Below are positions 57,323-64,000 of a stretch of 64,000 nt of DNA, piece after piece; position 1 is the first letter of the stretch, and every line of letters starts with the position of its first letter. This stretch comes from Pelodera strongyloides. Its lineage: Eukaryota; Nematoda; Chromadorea; Rhabditida; Rhabditidae. Location of the stretch: positions 1-64,000 of the forward strand of contig JAANDG010000617.1 of assembly GCA_036852015.1 (NCBI GenBank), given 5' to 3'. The translations under genes and the position numbers were made by a program. Below the pieces are notes generated by a model. It was given only the letters and a program-made list of their open reading frames with translations. It was not told the origin of the DNA and ran no database searches.

Positions 57323-60300
57323 ATGCATTTCATGATGTGTGTAATGGCACTCGCAGTTCCTCTCCATTCGTCTATTCAAATCGATCACGACTATACTATA
57401 AACGATGAATCATCTGAATACAGTAGTGCAGCAAGTAAATCTAAAGAAGTGTCCAACTCGCATGACCAACCTCGAGAAGAACCGCGGTCTAAGAAAAAGG
57501 TAAACATTTTTTTTAGTAAAATAAAATTAACGCGCAAAAAGATATCAAGTAATTGTTTTAAAGCATTATTGTGCATTCTTTGGGAAATTTGTATATTCTA
57601 TGTATTCTGTGCAAGTTTGGTGCCGCAAACTTGCCGAATGGGCACCAAATTTTTATGCGTAGGATACATAGGATATGCGTATCGTACGCAAATACAACTA
57701 CACCGAGACAACTTGATCTCTAAATATGAAAACACAAAATCAAAAATTGCGTTTTATGTTGAAAGCGGTTGTCCGCTTGATTCAAGTGCTGATGAAGACA
57801 AAACGAAGAAGGTAAAGTTATTATATACTGTGTGAAGTGATACAGCTTTGCTTGTGCAGTGTCAAAGTTTTCGTTTTTAATCCAATAATATACTTCTTCC
57901 CGCTTTTTCTTCCACGGCGCTATTCTAAACACTCAGGCTCCCGACTCATGAAGAATCTTGAATTGGTGGCATCAAAGTGGTATGGCACGTGGTTTTGAAA
58001 CGTATGATGTACATCTGAAGTCCCATATACTGTGTGTCAGTGTGCCCTTTTGTGCACTTTCGACATGAGCACAATTTGCGTGTAATATGGGAATGCGATT
58101 GTACAACATAAGCTTCAAAACCACTTGTCCTTACGTTTCATTTAATTTTTGACATGATATATATTATGTATTGCAACACTTATTGCAGCTAAACTGTACC
58201 CGAGACACAGCAATCATTGACAAATTGTTAAATGGAACTGGCTACAATAAATTTCGAATACCAAGTAAGTCAGAAACTATGTGAAGATATATTAGACCCG
58301 TGAGATTCAAAGCTGCATGGCATGTGGTTTTTGAATTGTAGCTAGACAATTGTGTTCCACGTATTAATCTTCAGTTTTGCTTTAATAAAAAATCCAAACT
58401 TAAACTTAATTCTCCCGTTTACGTTCAGCTGATGATGGTGTGCAAGTCGTTGTAGAATTTTGGATACAAGCTATAACTTCAATCAATGAAATTACCAACG
58501 ATTTTGAGGTAAGGAGTTTCATTCATATTTTTTCGGAAAGCGAATGCCACGATATTTCGAGCGGTATGTTGTTTGTGAAATGTGTTCTGGGAAAGCGCAT
58601 GCAGATGCCTGGCACGGATTGGCACAGAACATTGCATATAATACATTGAAATTCATACGTCAGGCATACATTTCCAACACGGTAATATGGCTTCACAACT
58701 TCTGGCTTGATCAAATACTACTTCTAGATGGACATTTACATAAACGAAATGTGGCTGGACCCCGCGTTGAATTTTGAGGCATTCTCACCATGCAAGCAGA
58801 ACTTATCATTAAGTTATCAGGTATTTAGTTTCTTATCTAATATCCAATTGTAATTGCTTTTATTACTTACATTGCATGTAATTGCTTTTATTATTACTGA
58901 CACTGCTCCATTCCATATCACCTAAAATATATTTGTTATTGTACATATTAATATCCTCTGTTACATATTTATTGTTAGTTTGTGTTCTATTGGTGATTCG
59001 TTCTCAAAACATTAAAAATTGAAATTGAATATATTAGTCTTACTTATTCGCACCTAGGTTTTGGATCGATTATGGACCCCAAACAGCTGTTTCATAAACT
59101 CAAAAATAGCGGAAATTCATGACTCACCATTCAAGTGAGTTATTTTATTTTCACTATTATTGTGCTATCCACACAATTTTAATTATGGCGAATGACACGC
59201 GGATCGTGGAATGGGTGTAGGACTATTTCATTCCCGTGCTTTGTTGGCCATTATGTGCGGAAATGTACAGATGAGTTGTGGTTCAACTTGTAAATAATCG
59301 GAGCCAGACATACGTCACTTGATTTTTTGGATAAAACAGACGAATTTCTTCATTTATATGTTTTTGGTCGAATTTTATTGAGGCAGCCATCCACCCAAAG
59401 TGGATTGAGCAAAATAAAGTAGTATAGTCACATCAAAGTAATCTAGTTAATAGTTTGTTCGTCAGAACTTGTTCATGCGAGTCGCGTAACTCTTTTTTTA
59501 CATGAAATAACGACCACTATAGCATCATGGAAAGACGGCTGCCTTTATTCAAATGATTTAAGCGAATCTTTAGAATATGTGAACACAAGGGTAGCGAAAC
59601 TAAACAAAAACATATTGCCATAATCCTTTGCCCGAAAAATGAATAAATGTTCACGCAAAGCTTTGTGCGCTACAGCTAGGCGGTCGATCCGGAGTACCTC
59701 GAGTGCACAGAATCTCAATTGGCGCACCTATGGCGCACATGAGGCGCATATGTGGCGCACGTGCTTCGAGCAGACCACAAATACGCTACATTAGGCCGAC
59801 GTCATAGTGTTTTAGCACCCCCAACGCACCCACCGTGCTTATGCGCTATTACGACGCGGAGTTTGTGTGGTGGGGAGATGTGTGATGTGTTCTTTTTGAC
59901 CAGTAAAGCGAAATGCCGGCCGGGTTTTCATTCTTATCGATTTATGCTAAGTGGGGTCGAATTGGGCCCAGTTTTTATTCTAATTATTCTCACTTGCATA
60001 TGCTGCATAATAAAGCATCGATGCGGCGTTTCAAGAACCGGCCGGTATTTCGCTCTGACATAAACTTATCTTTCAGAAACGTATTCCTGATGCTATATCC
60101 CAACGGTACTGTGTGGGTGAACTATGTGAGTTTTACAGACTTATTTTGTTGCCCATTGGGAGGGGTCGTAATGTGAAACTTTGATTCAAAAAACCGGGTG
60201 CTCGTGTGTGCCAAACTACAGTACGGTTTCAGAGCAAAGCGGTATGACAGAAAGTTTTGAAAGAATGCTGGAACGTTGAATTCACATGCATTGATATGAA

Positions 60301-63300
60301 ATTTCTGCGTCGTTCTTATTATACGATGCGGCATAGAAGAGGATGGATGCATGGAAATATTGTCCATCACCGCTTCAGAAACCGCATGACACACCACTTT
60401 AATACTTATATTCCGAATTTCAGAGAACCCGTGTGAAAGGACCCTGCCAGATGGACCTATCTCTCTTCCCCCTCGACACTCAGAGCTGCAGTTTAATTTA
60501 TGAGAGGTTGCTTTCTCAGTGTATTTTTCGTACATTTGTGTTTCACGCACCACCGGCTGATAAGACATGGACCTATTCAGCATCGTCACATGAATTGTTA
60601 AAGATTATGTAACAGCCGGTTTTTGAATCGGATTTTAGATAACTTCGTTCCGCATCATCTGCAAATAAGTAGAATCAAACATCGAGCTCAATTCGTCCTC
60701 TCTTGTTGTTAGCATAAGTACTTTAGAATGCAGTTGGCCATTATAAATTTCAAAAACCGCCTGCTATTCCGCTTTAAACGTGTGCTGGTCAAGTGTATGG
60801 CATAAACAACCCAAGTGCAACATCACTTTAACGTTTTTTGTATCTATTTTGTGTTTTTTTTTTCAGTTTCAACTATAATAATCAGGAGGTTCAAATGAGA
60901 TGGGCGGCAGTAGATGAGCCAGTGAAGGCAATTGCGTCAATAGTGCTTCCTGACTTTGATCTACTGGACATATCCACTTCAATTGTGACAGAGGTTGATT
61001 CCTACTCCTAGATCTTTAAAGCCATACGGCACCTGGTTTGAAAAGTTGACACTATGATTGTACATGTATTATACATGTTCTATTATGTGCCGGAATTGAA
61101 ACTGAGTTGACCAGTGAAATAATTTCAAGAGAACCAGCAGTACTGCCTTACCACCTTACCTCTCCTTATATTGCTTATAGCTTGACGACTTTCTTCACGA
61201 TGAGTTTGTCTTGTCAGATTTTTTTTCTTTCCCGATGTCAAGTTAGCCGTCGCGTACTATTTATCGTAAACTTTGCAGCCCTATCCTGCCGGCATGTGGG
61301 ACGAGTTGCACGTGAAACTAACCTTTGAACGACGATATATTTGGTACTTCATGCAGGCCTACTTGCCTACATACTTGACCATATTCATCAGGTATGAGAT
61401 TTACGTTAAAAGCAGCAAAAGATCATTTTCCTGAATCTTGACCGATTTCGTTTCATTTCCTGCCTAGTTGATCCTGCCAGTGGTGTACTAGTTCCACCAC
61501 TAAAATAGCCCAATAGAGAGTGTCAATTGGCAACGTGAACCTTATAGCGGTCTACAACTGCAGTTTTGCGAAGCGAATTTAGTAGCTTATTCTGATGAAT
61601 CTAGTGTTGCACTCTCTTTGTGCTGTATTGTTTTATTCTTATTTTTCCAGCTGGGTAAGCTTTGCGCTGGGACCTAGAGCGATACCAGCCAGGACAATGC
61701 TTGGTAGGATTTGTTTTCTGATTTTATTTTTAAAGCGGTATGTCGTACGACCGACGGTTTTTAAAGCATTTAGTGCACGGCTAATTCCCATTACACTGTG
61801 ACATTTTTTATATTCACTTGACCTATGGGAATGCAGTTGTCCAACATACGTTTCAAATACCCCTTATATGCGGCCATTATATCTTATATCTACTACTTAG
61901 TTCTGTCATCCATCCACCACAAGCTGTTTGACACACGAAAATACTGATTGCGCCGTCATCGTGATAATGCCATTTTAGGAGTGAACGCGCTACTTGCAAT
62001 GATCTTCCAGTTTGGAAACATTATGCGAAATCTTCCTCGGGTGTCATATATTAAAGCAATTGGTAAGCAGAAACAATCAACGTGAAACTTTGATAATGTA
62101 AAAAATATTTTGCCATAATCTCAAAGCTTCTCGCGATTCACTTAATTGAGTTTCTCCCAAGAAAAACTGCCAAAGACAGGTGTAGTCGCTCACATTTATA
62201 TCTAGTCATGCATCGTTTTCGTATTTTTCAAGCTAGGTTCTCTACAACTTTAGTTTCATAGGTATCATCTAGGCAAATAATTGCCCGCAGAAATTTCTAC
62301 ATTTGTTCCGACCTTTTTGTTCTTTAGATGTTTGGATGCTAGCTTCGATGACGTTCGTCTTTGGCTCTCTCGTGGAATTGGCCATTGTTGGTTATAAGGT
62401 GATTTTATTTATTTATTAGTGTTATTAGATAAAATAGGGGCCGGGCAGGTGGCGCAGTGCCTAAGTCGCTGTCTCAAGCAGGGCTCGTCGGGTCGACTCT
62501 TACACCGGGTAGACCGAGCCTTCTCATTAGAGTACATTGGCAGCAATTTCGGTTGCGGAGGAAAAGGTGCTCAATCGCTATCCCTGGCCCGGAAGCGAAC
62601 TAACTGGAACCAAAAACCTAGACCACCGTATATTTCAGGCACGGGACTCAAGCAGTGTTTATTAGATAAACTAAGATAAACACCGATAAATTTTTTCACA
62701 CGCATCACATCAATATCTGTACATAGCGACGGTGTTGAGCATTTCAGGTAAAAGACGAGATGCCTGGAGGAAAGAAGAGGAAAAGCTTATGCATGCCAAA
62801 GGTTAGATTTTTTTGTTTCGTCTCGATCTATCTGAAGTAAGACTAAATATAAAGATTAACTAAATATCCAGATTATTTTGCTTACGGACAGGTATGGGAA
62901 ACAACCGATGTATATATTTTTTGACGCAAACGTATAAGTGTAATTTGTTTTTGTTTGTAAACTTTTACTTCCTATCTATTATTTTCTTTGTTGGTCCGCA
63001 AGTCCAAGCCCAAACCCAAACCCAAGCCCAAGCCGGATCCCACGCGGTCCATGTCACTCTTTTTTAGTTCTTTTATTTATGAACAATAATATTTTCAGAT
63101 TGAAGCGTTCGACTCGCCGCATTCTGGATTATGTCGTGTGGATAAGCGATTTATGTTGCCGCTAGATCGAGCAAGTGTGTTCAAATTTCAATTTTGTTAC
63201 TTCAACATTTTGCATGTAAGGCAGAATAACAGCCGGGTTTTGAAAAGTATGTTGGTCAACTGCATTCCTAGGCCGATGTTGTGATACTCGGTTCAATATA

Positions 63301-63590
63301 ATCAGAAAATCCCGGCATACACTAAATGGGAAACCGTTTCAAGTATTCGTTTAAAAAAACGGCTGTTGTATCGCTTTAAATGGTAGTCTAAGCAGAAATG
63401 CTTCTGAATTGTTGTGGAAGGAGGATAATTTCAGTAAGATTATATTGTAAAACATTCAGCATCAAATGCCTGGCGTATCTATATTCCGGACATTGCAAAC
63501 TGGCCACCAGAAAAGATCGATAAAATCTCGAGTGTGATGTTCCCAACGTGCTTTGCCATGTTCAACGTTGGTTTTTTCGTAGTTGTTTAA
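57323..63590 (+). CDS. Cys-loop ligand-gated anion channel subunit
   Basis: Exons are 57323-57499, 58189-58264, 58429-58508, 58728-58820, 59058-59134, 60077-60125, 60424-60506, 60867-60993, 61279-61391, 61651-61703, 61979-62062, 62328-62398, 62748-62801, 63099-63174 and 63460-63590, 447 residues, all in phase. A short hydrophobic leader ([14 protein letters not shown]) precedes the ligand-binding domain, with [24 protein letters not shown] and [10 protein letters not shown]. The Cys-loop has 13 residues between its Cys ([15 protein letters not shown]). Helix 2 carries the anion-filter PAR motif ([12 protein letters not shown]), then [20 protein letters not shown]. Helices 3 and 4 follow. The FQFGNI..LPRVSY signature fits nematode amine/acetylcholine-gated chloride channels (ACC, MOD-1 and LGC groups); the ligand cannot be assigned. 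There is no vicinal Cys pair in loop C. The stop codon lies in a transposon end. Confidence 0.9.
57972..58142. mobile_element. Family B element in channel intron 1
   Basis: The left end is tcaaagtggtatggcacgtg. The right end (caaaaccacttgtccttacg) is eroded. Confidence 0.7.
59903..60057. mobile_element. Family A element 19 bases before a channel acceptor
   Basis: It runs from taaagcgaaatgccggccgg to accggccggtatttcgctct. Exon 60077-60125 follows. Confidence 0.82.
60234..60402. mobile_element. Family B element 21 bases before a channel acceptor
   Basis: It runs from caaagcggtatgacagaaag to accgcatgacacaccactttaa. Exon 60424-60506 follows. Confidence 0.75.
60599..60777. mobile_element. Family A element, diverged
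   Basis: It runs from ttaaagattatgtaacagcc to accgcctgctattccgctttaa, within the intron 60507-60866. Confidence 0.75.
62434..62658 (+). mobile_element. tRNA-derived SINE with 12-bp target duplication
   Basis: The head starts about 62440 with a near-consensus A box (tggcgcagtgc), an anticodon-loop-like tctcaagc (leucine CAA type) and a B box gggtcgactct, followed by an unrelated body. ttattagataaa occurs exactly at 62422-62433 and 62659-62670, marking the target-site duplication. The insertion lies in the channel gene intron 62399-62747. Confidence 0.85.
63219..63379. mobile_element. Family A element, diverged left end
   Basis: The left part reads gcagaataacagccgggttt. The right end aaacggctgttgtatcgctttaa is complete. 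It lies in the last channel intron. Confidence 0.7.
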
Positions 63591-63767
63591 AGCGAAAAAC
63601 CGGCTGGTTTTTGAAGCGCATCGTGGACAACTGAATTCTTACGTGTTTATGCTAATTTGCTCGAATTTAGCTCGATTTTTTATTATAATTTATGTTCATA
63701 TGCGTACGCTGCATAAGAATGCTGTGGTACTCGATGTGTTTCAAAAGCCGGCCGGTATTTCGCTTGT
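63587..63767. mobile_element. Family A element forming the channel stop codon
   Basis: It starts ttaaagcgaaaaaccggctg at 63587. The TAA at 63588-63590 inside this end is in frame with the channel exon. The right end is gccggccggtatttcgcttg, where the expected CTTTAA is altered to CTTGTAAG. Confidence 0.9.
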
Positions 63768-64000
63768 AAGTTTTTATGGCGCTGCGTTTATTTTCTTATA
63801 TGTAGAACAACCAAGGTGTGTTTTAGGGTAACTCACGTCGTATTTTGTTTAGTTTCCATGATGAATTACAACTATGAGGTCATAAAATAATAGGTCTGAT
63901 TTCAGATCTTGTTTCTGATTTTTAAAACTGATATGTTTAGATAATCTACTGGACGTACTACTCACAGAAAAAGATATCAACTTGAACTCTACGGTTCGGA
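63768..64000. other. Channel 3' flank
   Basis: No further gene is seen. The frame after the element (FYGAAFIFLY...VLG then TAA at about 63829) is hydrophobic and may be the former end of helix 4. Confidence 0.4.

Overview
The window is AT-rich eukaryotic DNA with intron-rich genes of about 50-215-nt exons and GT-AG introns. It is best read as nematode: the gene at 40114-45461 encodes a claudin-like four-helix protein resembling the nematode Clc-like family, and the amine/acetylcholine-type anion channel at 57323-63590 has close nematode-style motifs. Repeat density suggests a large, transposon-rich genome. Finer placement is not possible from this sequence.

Layout: 1-5860 is a two-level tandem array that runs off the left edge. 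5861-9005 holds foldback elements and a perfect 46-bp-arm palindrome. On the + strand follow YIPF5 (9006-12233, 8 exons), PIH1D1 (13141-16626, 8 exons) and LDHD, a mitochondrial D-lactate dehydrogenase (17502-32078, 12 recognisable exons). After an 8-kb repeat-filled spacer come a Clc-like membrane protein (40114-45461, 8 exons), an unrecognised Cys-containing protein (46117-51573), a small uncertain gene (52018-52297) and a Cys-loop ligand-gated chloride-channel subunit (57323-63590, 15 exons). I placed exons by joining splice sites so that reading phase is kept throughout.

Two further multi-exon genes lie inside LDHD introns on the opposite strand: complement(19029-23403), 12 exons, 497 residues, and complement(24970-26972), 6 exons, about 132 residues. 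I recognise neither. LDHD also hosts a U6-like copy, a non-autonomous LTR retrotransposon with intact target-site duplication (28301-30431), a tRNA pseudogene and many short transposons.

The dominant non-coding signal is a set of short inverted-repeat elements. Five or more sequence families share the same outermost hexamer (TTAAAG...CTTTAA). Many copies sit within a few tens of bases of splice sites. One supplies the stop codon of the channel gene, one appears to have displaced or supplied an acceptor in LDHD, and one is embedded at the LDHD second-exon acceptor.

The recognised genes are unrelated housekeeping or neuronal functions (ER-Golgi traffic, HSP90/R2TP co-chaperone, D-lactate oxidation, membrane tetraspan, synaptic channel). 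They do not form a pathway.
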